64,000 bases of DNA from Berryella wangjianweii (GTDB taxonomy: Bacteria; Actinomycetota; Coriobacteriia; Coriobacteriales; Eggerthellaceae): contig CP053716.1 of the NCBI GenBank assembly GCA_013201155.1, positions 992,001 through 1,056,000 of the forward strand. The letters run 5' to 3'. Position numbers and translations under genes: made by a program. Positions 36,901 to 45,878 of this stretch are shown piece after piece. Position 1 is the first letter of the stretch. The number at the start of each line of letters is the position of its first letter. Below the pieces are notes generated by a model. That model was not told the origin of the DNA. It worked only from the letters and a program-made list of their open reading frames with translations, and made no database searches.

Positions 36901-38762
36901 CAGCACTGCTCCTTCAGAAAGGCGGCCACGTCGGCGTACAGGAGGTCGCGGGCGGCGTCGTGGTGCACCTCATGGCGAGCACCCGGATACAGGATCATGC
37001 GCACCTGGTCGTGACCCCGCGAGCGCAGGTGGTCGGCGGCACGGCGCACGCCCGCGCCGCACTGGCCCACCGGGTCCCTGTCGCCTGACACCAGCAGCAC
37101 GGGAGGCCGCACCGAAGCGCATGCGGCGTCCTCGGCGGCTGCGACGGACGAAGCGGCGGGCGACACCGCCTCGAAGGCCGGGCCCGAAGCCATGGTCGCG
37201 CCCTCCACCAGGTTGGCCAGGGCCACGTACGCGCTGGCTGAGAACGTGAAGCCGCACAGGGGGTCGGCCTCGTAGGCGGCCACCTGGTCAGGCAGGCTCG
37301 AGATCCACGCATAGGGGGAGCCCTCATGGGGAAACGCCTTCGCATAGCCGCCCGCAGCCAAGCCGTCCAGCAGCCCGCTGCGATGCGCGGGCCCGCGATG
37401 AGCCGCCACCGCCCGCGCAAGGATGCCGCCCGCCGCCGTGAGGGCCCTGGCCGGATGCCCCGTTCCCGACAGGACGACGGCGCGCACCCCGTCTGCATGA
37501 CGCTCCAGGTAGCAGCGGGTCGCAAAGCTGCCCATGGAGTGGGCGAACAGGAAGAAGGGCACCTCGGCGCCCACGATGGCCCGGGCCCGGGCGCGCATCC
37601 TGTCGATGTCGGCCACGATCGCGGCCGCCCCCATCCGCGCATCCACAACGCCCAGGTCGTCGGGGCCCTTCGCAGTAAGGCCGTGGCCGATCAGGTCCAT
37701 GCCGCACACCACGAAGCCCTCGCCGACCAGATGGCGGGCCACATGGTCGTAGCGCCCCATATGCTCGCACATGCCATGCACCAGCTGCACCACGCCGCGC
37801 ACGCTGCCGGGGGCGAAGGCAAGGCCCGCCGCGCCCGCATCGGGATCGGCCACGGCGACGTCCGGCACCCACAGGCGCGCGGCCACCTGCGAGCAGCCGT
37901 CAGCCGAGGGGAAGGTCAGCGGCACCACGACCACGTCGTCGGCGATGGCTGCGGCATCGCCGACGGCAGCAGCATCGGCATCGGCATCGACATCGGCATC
38001 GACGCCGGCGGCGGTTCCGACAGCGGCGCTCACGACCGCGGCGCCGACGCCGGGCGAGTCGCCCGGCTCGCAAGGCTCGCCTGGCGCACCCTCAGCAACC
38101 GGCGCAGCAGCCTCCCGCGACTCATGGCAAGGCTCGGCGGCTTCGTCCACCTCCGTTATGCCCGCGAGGGCCGCGTTCACCCGCAGGGCGTCGATCGCCC
38201 CGGCGCGCAGCATCACGGGGCGCGGCCCCGTGCAGTCGATCACCGTGGACGCCTGACCGCTGGATGCGACCTGCCGATCGTCCACCGCGCACGCCACCTG
38301 AGCCGCCAAGGCAGGATCGACCTGCGCAAGGTCGGGCACGTCGAGGGCGCCCGCCCTATTGGCGGATGTGACGCACAAAGGCGACTCCGCAGCTTGCATC
38401 AGCCGCAGGGCAGTCGGCGCGGCCGGCATGCGCAGCCCCACCGTTCCGGCAGCGCCCCGGTAGGCACTCGGAACCTGATCGGACGCCCGCACCACCAGCG
38501 TAAGCGGGCCAGGCCAGAAGCGAGCGGCCAGCGTATGCGCCCAATCGGGAACGTCGCGCCCGAACGCGTCCAGCGCCTCGGGGCCCTCCACCAGCCACGC
38601 GATGGGCTTGCCGGCAGGACGGCCCTTCAGCCGGTACAGCGCCTCGGGGCCGGACGCATGCAGGGCCGCCACGCCCAGGCCGCACACCGTGTCGGTGGGA
38701 AACACCACCGCCTCGCCCGCGCGCAGGGCGCAGGCGGCCTCGTCGATCGACGTCACCCTCAT
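36900..38762 (-). CDS. Fusion of threonylcarbamoyl-AMP synthase (Sua5/YrdC) with an alpha/beta hydrolase
   Basis: 620 residues. Residues 1-200 are a YrdC/TsaC domain: VVFPTDTVCGLGV, KGRPAGKPI, FWPGPLTLVV, GTVGLRMP and CVTSANRAG; this enzyme makes threonylcarbamoyl-AMP for tRNA t6A. Residues 205-280 are a low-complexity linker rich in Ala, Asp and Pro. Residues 285-620 are a hydrolase of the monoacylglycerol-lipase/lysophospholipase group: LVHGMCEHMGRYDHVARHL, nucleophile Ser409 in FAHSMGS, Asp563 in VSGDRDPVG and His597 in GARHEVHH. The frame is continuous. The ATG overlaps the upstream flavoprotein stop, and its own stop overlaps glpK. Sua5 C-terminal domains in other bacteria are unrelated to this fold. 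Confidence 0.9.
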   Translation of the reverse strand: MRVTSIDEAACALRAGEAVVFPTDTVCGLGVAALHASGPEALYRLKGRPAGKPIAWLVEGPEALDAFGRDVPDWAHTLAARFWPGPLTLVVRASDQVPSAYRGAAGTVGLRMPAAPTALRLMQAAESPLCVTSANRAGALDVPDLAQVDPALAAQVACAVDDRQVASSGQASTVIDCTGPRPVMLRAGAIDALRVNAALAGITEVDEAAEPCHESREAAAPVAEGAPGEPCEPGDSPGVGAAVVSAAVGTAAGVDADVDADADAAAVGDAAAIADDVVVVPLTFPSADGCSQVAARLWVPDVAVADPDAGAAGLAFAPGSVRGVVQLVHGMCEHMGRYDHVARHLVGEGFVVCGMDLIGHGLTAKGPDDLGVVDARMGAAAIVADIDRMRARARAIVGAEVPFFLFAHSMGSFATRCYLERHADGVRAVVLSGTGHPARALTAAGGILARAVAAHRGPAHRSGLLDGLAAGGYAKAFPHEGSPYAWISSLPDQVAAYEADPLCGFTFSASAYVALANLVEGATMASGPAFEAVSPAASSVAAAEDAACASVRPPVLLVSGDRDPVGQCGAGVRRAADHLRSRGHDQVRMILYPGARHEVHHDAARDLLYADVAAFLKEQC

Positions 38763-40630
38763 GTTGCGCTCCCCTTCCCTCTTCCATCAGCCGTACTCGC
38801 GCGCTCAGGCGCGCGATGGCCGCGCGCACCCTGGCTCGTTGCATTCTCATCCGCCGACTCCCCGCAAGCGCGCGTGGGAAGCGCCGCCAGGCTGACGCCC
38901 GCCTGGGCGGCGGCATGGCGCAGGCAGGCCTCGGCCACGCGCAGGCCGTCCACCGCCGCGCTCATGATGCCGCCCGCATAGCCCGGGCCCTCGCCGCTGG
39001 GATACACCCCGCTGATCAGCGCATCGGGCTCGCTGAAATCAAGCGCGTCCGCCGCGCCAGCGGCCCCCTGCGATGCCGCAGCGACGAAGCTTGCCTGCAT
39101 CGACGCCCCACGCAGCACACGAACAGGGCTTGAGCTGCGCGTTTCCACCCCAATCATCACAGCCTGAGGATCGGCGAAGCCCCGCAGGCGCCCATCGAGG
39201 GCCCGCAGGCCCTCGGCCAGCGCGTCGCACACGAACGCCGGCAGGCATGCGCGCAGGTCGGCCCATACCACCCCGCGCGCGTACGAAGGGCGGACCGCGG
39301 CGGACGCGCGTCCGCACCGTCCGCTCAGAAAATCGCCCACCGTCTGAGCCGGGGCCTGATAGGCATCGCCTCCCGCCTTCCTCGCGCACGCGAAGGCCGC
39401 GCGCTCGATACGGCGCTGCAGATCGATGCCGGCCAGCACGTCGTCGCTCCCGAAGTCGCCGGGACCCACGCCCACCAACAGGGCGCTGTTGGCCTGGCCG
39501 GTGTCGCGCGCAAAGCGGCTCATGCCGTTCACCACCACGCCGCCCTGCTCACTGGCCGCGCACACCACCTCGCCACCAGGGCACATGCAGAAGGTGTACA
39601 CGTTGCGCCCGCTGGGCAGATGAGCCACCAGCTTGTAATCGGCCGCGCCCAGGGCGGGATGGGCGCAGGCCGCGCCGTACTGCGCCCGGTCGATCAGCCC
39701 CTGAGGGTGCTCGATCCGCACGCCCAGCGAGAACGCCTTGCGCTCCATGCGCGCTCCCGCGTTCCTCATCAGCTGGAACGTATCGCGCGCCGAATGGCCG
39801 CAGGCAAGCACCAGCTGTGCGGCCGGCACCTGCTCGCAGGCCTCGGTGCGCACGTTGCGCAGCACCGCCGCAGTCAGCCGCCCCTCGTGAAGACGCAGGT
39901 CGGACAACTGGGTGTCGAAGCGCACCTCGCCACCGCAGGCCACGATGCGCTCCCGCAGATGACGCACCACCTCGACCAGGCGATCCGTTCCCACATGGGG
40001 CTTCGCCTGCCACAGAATCTCGGCGGGGGCGCCGGCATCCACCAGCCAGCTCAGCACATGACGGGCAAGCGGGCTTTTGGTGCCCGTGGTCAGCTTTCCG
40101 TCCGAGAACGTGCCGGCCCCGCCCTCGCCGAACTGAATGTTGCTGAACGGGTCAAGCTGACCGCCGCGGTTGAAGCGCTCAACCGCGCGCACGCGCTGCT
40201 CCACGGGCTGACCCTGCTCGACCAGCAGGGGCCGCATGCCGGCTTCGGCCAGGTACAGCGCGGCGAACAGGCCGGACGGCCCCGCCCCCACCACGATGGG
40301 GCGCGGCGGCCGCGCCGAAGCGCAGTGCAGGTCGGGCACGCGCAAAGGCGCGGCGGGCTCGTACGGCGCCACGCGCACGCCCCGCGCGCAGCCGGTTTCC
40401 CCCTCAAGCGCACGCCGCTCAAGCGCGGGGTCGCTCAGGCCAACCACCAAGGTTGCGGTGAAGTGCACGTCGGATCGCTTGCGCGCGTCCACGCTGCGCC
40501 TCAGCAACCGCGCGTGCGCCACCGTGCCCGCATCCACGCCCAAGGCGCGAGCTGCCGCGCGCGTAACAAGGCGATCGGAATCGGGAAGGCCCGCATCCAG
40601 GGGCAGGCGAACGTTCTCGACCCGAATCAC
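38759..40630 (-). CDS. FAD-dependent dehydrogenase, COG2509 type
   Basis: 623 residues, starting with GTG 40630 (AGGGGAGCGCATC upstream) and overlapping its neighbours by four bases on both sides. Residues 1-95 are the small N-terminal domain typical of this group; IVVGAGPSGLFAALYLAEAG at about 110 is the FAD-binding Rossmann motif (given in part), followed by SNIQFGEGGAGTFSDGKL, LACGHSARDTF, FCMCPGGEVV and the C-terminal GVYPSGEGPGYAGGI. The function of the group is unknown. The last 50 residues are a charged, disordered tail. Confidence 0.85.
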   Translation of the reverse strand: MIRVENVRLPLDAGLPDSDRLVTRAAARALGVDAGTVAHARLLRRSVDARKRSDVHFTATLVVGLSDPALERRALEGETGCARGVRVAPYEPAAPLRVPDLHCASARPPRPIVVGAGPSGLFAALYLAEAGMRPLLVEQGQPVEQRVRAVERFNRGGQLDPFSNIQFGEGGAGTFSDGKLTTGTKSPLARHVLSWLVDAGAPAEILWQAKPHVGTDRLVEVVRHLRERIVACGGEVRFDTQLSDLRLHEGRLTAAVLRNVRTEACEQVPAAQLVLACGHSARDTFQLMRNAGARMERKAFSLGVRIEHPQGLIDRAQYGAACAHPALGAADYKLVAHLPSGRNVYTFCMCPGGEVVCAASEQGGVVVNGMSRFARDTGQANSALLVGVGPGDFGSDDVLAGIDLQRRIERAAFACARKAGGDAYQAPAQTVGDFLSGRCGRASAAVRPSYARGVVWADLRACLPAFVCDALAEGLRALDGRLRGFADPQAVMIGVETRSSSPVRVLRGASMQASFVAAASQGAAGAADALDFSEPDALISGVYPSGEGPGYAGGIMSAAVDGLRVAEACLRHAAAQAGVSLAALPTRACGESADENATSQGARGHRAPERASTADGRGKGSAT

Positions 40631-42132
40631 GATGCGCTCCCCTGCGAGGAGCCCTCGTCGCCCACCGAAGCCGGAGCCCCGCGATGCGCGGCAGCCTTAG
40701 GACGCGCGACGAACCCACCACGCGCGGCGGCCTCGCAGTGCGCAGCCGCGCCGATGCCCGCAAGCAGCCCCGAGCCCCAGGCCCAGTGCAGGTTGTAGCC
40801 CCCACAGGGACCGTCCACGTCAAGGGCCTCGCCTGCGACGAACAGACCGGGAACCGCCTGGGCCCGCAGCGTGAGCGGGTCAACCGCATCCACGTCGATG
40901 CCCCCGCGATGCACCTGGCACTGGTTGGCATCGCCCATGCCCTGCACCTCGAAGGTCACGCGCGACAGCGCCCGCGCCAATGCGGAGAGGGTCGGACCCT
41001 GGCACCGATCGTGCAGCCGCACGCCCGCACGCTTGGCCACCGCCTCGGCCACGCGCGGCAGCACCAAGCCACGCACTGCGTCTTCGCAGGTGATACGCGT
41101 ACCCAGGCTCACTTCGACCAGGCGCTGGCAGCGGGCGCGCAAAAAGTCCTCGGCCTGGTCGGCGGGACAGGGCAAAAGGTTCAGGGCAACCGTGTCGCCC
41201 GGCCAGGCAGCGCGCGACAGATCGAACACCGCGATGCCCGACAGACCGTAGCTGCGAAACAGCACCTCGCCGGGAAGCTCGACCACAGCAGGGGCATCAG
41301 GGGCGCCCGCCCGATGCAGCGAGGCCACGCAGCGCACGCGAATGTTGTCCAGCTCACGCGTCAGGCCGACGTCGGTACGCAGGGGGCCCAGCACCAGGCG
41401 GGTGCGCAGCACGCGCATGCCCAGATGATCGAGTCCCAGCTGGGCGACACCCTTGCCGCCCACCGCGACCACCACGGCATCGGCACGCGCGAACTCGCCG
41501 GAGCCACTGCGCAGCGTGAAGGGGCCGCCCTCGCGGCGCGGGGCCTCGATGGAAGAAACAGGCCAGTTCAGCTGCTCGATCACACCGGACCGCGCCGCGG
41601 CGGCACGCAGCACCTCAAGCACGCTGGCCGCCTTGTTGGCCGCAGGATACAGGCGCCCCTGACCTTCTTGCCGCAGCTGAAGGCCGCGATCGGCCAGAAA
41701 GGCCAGTACGGGGTCGGCATCCAGAGCCAAGGACTTCGGCTCGGCAGAGCCACCGGCGTCGGAATCGCACGCACCGCGCAGGTCGGACGCCGTCCACGCA
41801 GGCGCGCCCGCCGCAGCAGCCGACTTCCCGCGAGCCTGGGCAGAAGCCGGCACGCCCCCGTCATCTCGCTGCAGTCGGGCCAGCTGGGCCAGGGCCGCGC
41901 GCACGAACGGCGCGTTGTAGTACCGCGCGGTTTCGGCGGGGTCGGTGGCCAGCAGGGCATTCGACACGTTGCAGCGCCCGTTTCCCGTGGCCAGAATGCT
42001 GCGACCCACACGGTCGTCGCGCTCGTACACGATCACGCGGCAGGCGATGCGCGCGCGAGCGCCGGCCTCGGCTGCGGCGATGGCGGCGGTCAATCCGGCC
42101 GCACCGCCTCCTATGATGGCAATGGTGTTCAT
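40627..42132 (-). CDS. HI0933/YhiN-family flavoprotein
   Basis: 501 residues. AIIGGGAAGLTAAIAAAEAG is the FAD motif, and RVGRSILATGNGRCNVSN is the signature of the HI0933/BaiN-like family. The C-terminal GGYNLHWAWGSGLLAG, preceded by VPGLFVAGEALDVDGPCG (part), is also typical. An Ala/Arg-rich insertion lies near residues 100-130. Members have been linked to reductive steps on unsaturated substrates but most are uncharacterised. It is the first gene of a four-gene overlapping set that ends with glpK. Confidence 0.85.
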   Translation of the reverse strand: MNTIAIIGGGAAGLTAAIAAAEAGARARIACRVIVYERDDRVGRSILATGNGRCNVSNALLATDPAETARYYNAPFVRAALAQLARLQRDDGGVPASAQARGKSAAAAGAPAWTASDLRGACDSDAGGSAEPKSLALDADPVLAFLADRGLQLRQEGQGRLYPAANKAASVLEVLRAAAARSGVIEQLNWPVSSIEAPRREGGPFTLRSGSGEFARADAVVVAVGGKGVAQLGLDHLGMRVLRTRLVLGPLRTDVGLTRELDNIRVRCVASLHRAGAPDAPAVVELPGEVLFRSYGLSGIAVFDLSRAAWPGDTVALNLLPCPADQAEDFLRARCQRLVEVSLGTRITCEDAVRGLVLPRVAEAVAKRAGVRLHDRCQGPTLSALARALSRVTFEVQGMGDANQCQVHRGGIDVDAVDPLTLRAQAVPGLFVAGEALDVDGPCGGYNLHWAWGSGLLAGIGAAAHCEAAARGGFVARPKAAAHRGAPASVGDEGSSQGSAS

Positions 42133-42267
42133 GCCCGCATTATACGAGTGCGAACGGCAGGCTGCGGCTGCGGACAGATAACGCGCATGCGCGCCCGGTG
42201 GCGCGCGCCTCAGGCTCTTCGGCCCGCATGGCCGCTGCTCGCGAAGCGCCGCTAGCCCCGTGAATCC

Positions 42268-42298
42268 CTGATTGAAATTAATATCTTCTCAATCATCA
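42268..42298. promoter_or_regulatory. Dyad in the divergent gap before the surface-protein gene
   Basis: TGATTGA (42269-42275) and TCAATCA (42289-42295) are perfect inverted copies across 13 AT-rich bases. A -10-like TATAGA lies at 42407-42412 before the surface-protein gene, with a second small dyad GTTA-n4-TAAC next to it. The remaining part of the 322-base gap (42133-42454) shows no gene. As the downstream product has a NEAT-like domain, an iron-responsive operator is one possibility, not shown. Confidence 0.35.
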
Positions 42299-42454
42299 GC
42301 TGCGCTCATGAAATCATCGTTTACGCATGTCAGATGCCCTAAGAGAGTCGCCTTTGCGCCCAGCCTTCTCCATCGGCGCCCCCTAACCCGGTACACTCAT
42401 TCGCGTTATAGATTGTTAACTGTAACAAGTTGATTCGGAGGGAAAGGTGATTCG

Positions 42455-44308
42455 ATGAGCACATGCACGAAGATCGCCCGCGGCAGCGTGGCCGCCATGA
42501 TCGCGGCCGGCATGACGCTGGGAGGCGCGGCCCTGGCCGCAACGCCTCACGCCGCCTATGCGGCCGAAGCCGGCGAAAAGGCCGTCGCAGCCGACAAGCT
42601 CGACTGGACCAAGCTGGCCGACGGCGAGTACGCGGTGAAGGTAAACGGCCGGATGGTCACCGACGTGAGCAAGCCGTCGATGATGGACAGCAACTCCATC
42701 GCGCATGACACCACGCTGACGGTGAAGGGCGGCGAGTACTACCTGAGCCTGACCTTCAAGGGCGCCATCCCGAAGAGCGGGGACAAGCCCGAATCGGGCT
42801 TCCTGACCAAGGTGGAGAAGTGGGCGTCGTACACCGCCAACCAGAACCCCGAGAACCTCAACCCCAAGCCCGCGATCGAAACGCTGTGGTCCAGCACCAA
42901 GCCCGAGGGCGAGGTGGCGAGGCTCACCGTGAAGCTGACCGCCGACGAGGTGAAGAACGGCATGTTCGCCCTGCGTTTCACCACTCCGGCAATGGGCAGC
43001 AACACCCCCACCGCAGCCATCGTGGTTGACACCGCCTCGGTGAAGCTGGTGAAGGCCGCCGCCACGCTTAACCGCCTGGCGGGCGCCAACGCCTTCGGCA
43101 CCATGCAGAAGATCCACGAGGCCGGCTGGAAGGGCGAGACCGGCGGCACCGTGGTGGTGGCCGCCTTCGAGGGCTACTGGGACGCCCTGGCCGCCTCCGG
43201 CCTGGCCGGCTTCGACAAGGCCCCCGTGGTGATGACCTACGGAGACCGCCTGTCTCCCGAGGCCGAGGCCATCCTGAGGGCCGCCAGGCCCTCGAAGGTG
43301 TACGTGATGGGCGGCGAGGCCGCCGTGTCGGAGGGCGTCAGGGGCGCGATCGACGCCGCCGCGGGCGTGAAGTCGCAGCGCATCGCCGGCGACACGGCCA
43401 CCGGCACCGCCGCGAAGGCGGCCCTGGCCGGAAAGGGCAAGTGGGCCGGCGACACCGCGATCCTGGCCACCAACGACGGATACTGGGACGCCCTGGCCGC
43501 CAGCCCGTTCTCCTACGCTCGGAACATGCCGATCTTCCTGACCGAGGGCGCCGCGAAGGTGTCGGACGAGACCCTGCAGGCCATGAAGGAGCTGGGCATC
43601 AAGAACGTTCTGGTGATGGGCGGCACCGCTGCGATCAGCAGCGACGTGGAGAAGCAGCTTGAGGCCGAGGGCATCAAGATCACCGAGCGCTTCGCCGGCT
43701 CCACCGCCGTGGAGACGGCCCTGAAGTTCGCCACCCTGGCGACGGCCAACGGACTGGGCGGCGAGGCCGTGGGCCTGGCCACCGTGGACGGCTACTGGGA
43801 CGCCCTGACCGGCGCTGCCCTGTGCGGCAAGAACGGCAGCCCGCTGGTGATCGTGAACGATGCCAACGACGCCCAGGTTAGCGCCGTGGGCGCGTTCCTG
43901 AAGAACCACCGGACGTCCATCGATAAGGCCATGGTGTTCGGCGGCGACGCAGCCATCAGCGAGAAGGCCGTGAAGGCCATCGCCTCGGTTCTGGACGCCA
44001 AGCCGGCCGACGGCGTCAAGCCCGGCAAGGGCGATAAGCCCGCCGCCCCCGGTGGGGACGCTGCAAAGCCCGACAAGGACGCCAAGAAGCCCGGTGAGGA
44101 CGCCACGAAGCCCGGCAAGGACGCCAAGCCCGCCGATCCCGCTGATACCCAGAAGCCCGGCGAAGGCACGAAGAAGCCCGACGGGGATGCCAAGCCGGCC
44201 GACGGCGTCAAGCCCGACAAGGGCGATGAGCCTGCCGCCCCGGCTGACACCGCCAAGAAGTCCGGCGAGAACGACGCAGCCGACAAGGCTGACAAGGCCA
44301 ACAAGTAG
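42455..44308 (+). CDS. Secreted cell-surface protein: NEAT-like domain plus cell-wall-binding repeats
   Basis: 617 residues. Residues 1-37 are a signal peptide (cationic start, hydrophobic core, ending AAYAA). Residues 50-175 resemble a NEAT domain: LADGEYAVKVNG, DVSKPSMMDSNSIAHDTTL and VKGGEYYLSLTFKG. Residues 205-510 contain three cell-wall-binding repeats of the PF04122 type (RLAGANAFGT, RIAGDTATGT, RFAGSTAVET; each with GYWDAL and VMGG/VFGG). The last 100 residues are Lys, Pro, Asp and Ala repeats, likely spanning the cell wall. No LPXTG or transmembrane anchor is present. AAAGGTGATTCG precedes ATG. Confidence 0.85.
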   Translation: MSTCTKIARGSVAAMIAAGMTLGGAALAATPHAAYAAEAGEKAVAADKLDWTKLADGEYAVKVNGRMVTDVSKPSMMDSNSIAHDTTLTVKGGEYYLSLTFKGAIPKSGDKPESGFLTKVEKWASYTANQNPENLNPKPAIETLWSSTKPEGEVARLTVKLTADEVKNGMFALRFTTPAMGSNTPTAAIVVDTASVKLVKAAATLNRLAGANAFGTMQKIHEAGWKGETGGTVVVAAFEGYWDALAASGLAGFDKAPVVMTYGDRLSPEAEAILRAARPSKVYVMGGEAAVSEGVRGAIDAAAGVKSQRIAGDTATGTAAKAALAGKGKWAGDTAILATNDGYWDALAASPFSYARNMPIFLTEGAAKVSDETLQAMKELGIKNVLVMGGTAAISSDVEKQLEAEGIKITERFAGSTAVETALKFATLATANGLGGEAVGLATVDGYWDALTGAALCGKNGSPLVIVNDANDAQVSAVGAFLKNHRTSIDKAMVFGGDAAISEKAVKAIASVLDAKPADGVKPGKGDKPAAPGGDAAKPDKDAKKPGEDATKPGKDAKPADPADTQKPGEGTKKPDGDAKPADGVKPDKGDEPAAPADTAKKSGENDAADKADKANK

Positions 44309-44356
44309 AACCGCGCCAAGCGTCAGCAAAACGCACGCTCTGTGCAACGCAGCTGC

Positions 44357-44388
44357 AGAAAGGCCATCCCACAGGGGATGGCCTTTCT
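44357..44388. terminator. Intrinsic terminator, probably bidirectional
   Basis: Fourteen-base perfect arms AGAAAGGCCATCCC (44357-44370) and GGGATGGCCTTTCT (44375-44388) with an ACAG loop; A/T ends give a T-run in both directions. It lies between the convergent surface-protein and ohrR genes. Confidence 0.9.
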
Positions 44389-44488
44389 CGTATCCCGATG
44401 CCTTGCGGCGGAAACCGCGGACCCACGGCAGGGGCCAAGAGACGCCGAACGGCACGGCCGCAACCCGCAGGGGGCTCAGACAGGCCGA

Positions 44489-44998
44489 TTACGCCTGCTC
44501 GCTCGCACCGCCCGCTGCAGGCTGGCCGTCACCGGCCTCTCGAACGTTGGCGATCAGGCCGCGCAGCAGCGAGGCCAGGTGCACGGCCTCGTCAGCCTCA
44601 AGCTTCATGCAGTTCCCCATCTCCACGGGCACGTCCACCGCGCGGTCGCGCAAGGCGCGGCCCGCATCGGTGATCCGCACCTCGACACGGCGCTCGTCAT
44701 TGCTGCTGCGCCTGCGAGTGACCAGCCCCTTCGCCTCCATCTTCTTCAAAAGCGGGGTAAGGGTGCCGGAATCCAGGTACAGGTCGGCGCCCAGCTCGCT
44801 CACCGACACGGTGCCCTTCTCCCACAGCACCATCATGGTGAGGTACTGCGTGTAGGTAAGGCCCAGCTCATCAAGAAGCGGCGTATAGCGACGCACGACC
44901 TCCTTGGCGGCGGCGTACAGGGGGAAGCACAGCTGGTTTTCCAGCTTCAGGCGGTCCTCCGGGCTGAGGGGGAACGCATCGCGGTCGGGCTGGGACAT
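44489..44998 (-). CDS. ohrR: OhrR-type MarR-family regulator
   Basis: 169 residues. LENQLCFPLYAAAKEVVRRY carries Cys24 in the same place as the peroxide-sensing Cys15 of B. subtilis OhrR. The winged helix follows (GTVSVSELGADLYLDSGTLTPLLKKM, shown in part, with the wing RRSSNDERRVEV). OhrR represses a peroxidase gene until the cysteine is oxidised by organic hydroperoxides. The gene just upstream on the same strand encodes a glutathione peroxidase, a fitting target. A second dyad, CTCGA-n6-TTGAG-like, lies upstream in the 138-base gap. Confidence 0.85.
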   Translation of the reverse strand: MSQPDRDAFPLSPEDRLKLENQLCFPLYAAAKEVVRRYTPLLDELGLTYTQYLTMMVLWEKGTVSVSELGADLYLDSGTLTPLLKKMEAKGLVTRRRSSNDERRVEVRITDAGRALRDRAVDVPVEMGNCMKLEADEAVHLASLLRGLIANVREAGDGQPAAGGASEQA

Positions 44999-45136
44999 GG
45001 TGAACCTCTCGATCGTGGGACTTCATGGCCCATTGTATCCAAATAGCTCGCTCAAAATTAATCGAGTACGCAATTGAAACGCCCGTGGCATAGTGCGCAG
45101 CGCGAGCGAGCGTGTCGCCACGCGATGGGGTCAGCC

Positions 45137-45676
45137 CTACAGCTGAGCCTCCACCGCCTGGCGCACCTCGTCCATCCTGACCGTGGGCTCGAAGCGCTCG
45201 ATCACGCTGCCCTCGCGGTCGATCAGGAACTTCGTGAAGTTCCAACGAATGTGCGCCTTGTCGCCGAACTCCTTCTCCACCGCCTTCGACACCTGGTTCA
45301 GCACAAGCTTCTTCATGCCGGTGAAACCCTGAAACGGCTTCTGCTGCGCCAGGTAGGGAAACAGCGGATGCGCGTCGTCGCCGTTCACCTCCACCTTCGA
45401 GAACTGCGGGAAGTCGGCGCCGAACTTCACGGTGCAGAACTCGTGAATCTGCTCATCGTCACCTGGGGCCTGATTGGCGAACTGGTTGCAGGGGAAGTCG
45501 AGGATCTCGAAGCCGCGGTCGCGCAGATCGCGGTACATGGCCTCCAGCTGTTCGTACTGAGGGGTGAAGCCGCATCCCGTGGCGGTATTCACCACCAGCA
45601 GCACCTTGCCCTGATAGTCGCTCAGGTTGGCAACGCTGCCGTCGCGGTTCTTCGCCTGGAAATCGTACACGCCCAT
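45137..45676 (-). CDS. gpx: Glutathione peroxidase family protein (Cys type)
   Basis: 179 residues from ATG 45676 after AAAGGAGCGCATC. VVNTATGCGFTPQYEQL has the peroxidatic Cys35; FPCNQFANQAPG supplies the conserved Gln and a second Cys63; WNFTKFLIDREG has the Trp and Asn of the tetrad. Bacterial members commonly use thioredoxin. It likely detoxifies hydroperoxides under OhrR control. Confidence 0.93.
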   Translation of the reverse strand: MGVYDFQAKNRDGSVANLSDYQGKVLLVVNTATGCGFTPQYEQLEAMYRDLRDRGFEILDFPCNQFANQAPGDDEQIHEFCTVKFGADFPQFSKVEVNGDDAHPLFPYLAQQKPFQGFTGMKKLVLNQVSKAVEKEFGDKAHIRWNFTKFLIDREGSVIERFEPTVRMDEVRQAVEAQL

Positions 45677-45728
45677 GATGCGCTCCTTTGCTCTTGCGGC
45701 GAGGCCGCTCCCGTTTCGATGAGTATAG

Positions 45729-45757
45729 TATTGCGCTACACTTAATTGTACGCAATA
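45729..45757 (-). promoter_or_regulatory. Operator dyad at the gpx promoter, likely OhrR box
   Basis: TATTGCG and CGCAATA (45729-45735, 45751-45757) flank TACACTTAATTGTA, which is itself a near-palindrome resembling the TACAATT/AATTGTA box of B. subtilis OhrR. A -10-like TATACT follows on the minus strand, so the dyad covers the -35 region of the gpx promoter, about 55 bases before the ATG. Confidence 0.65.
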
Positions 45758-45878
45758 TAAATAGGCGATTCCCGATTCGCTCCGATCTTCCTCCACACCA
45801 AAGAGTCAGGCAACGGGAGCCGCCTCAGCCGAAGTCGAGAAGGCGAGCCTGACGGATCGGGAAGGCGGTCCGAACGAA

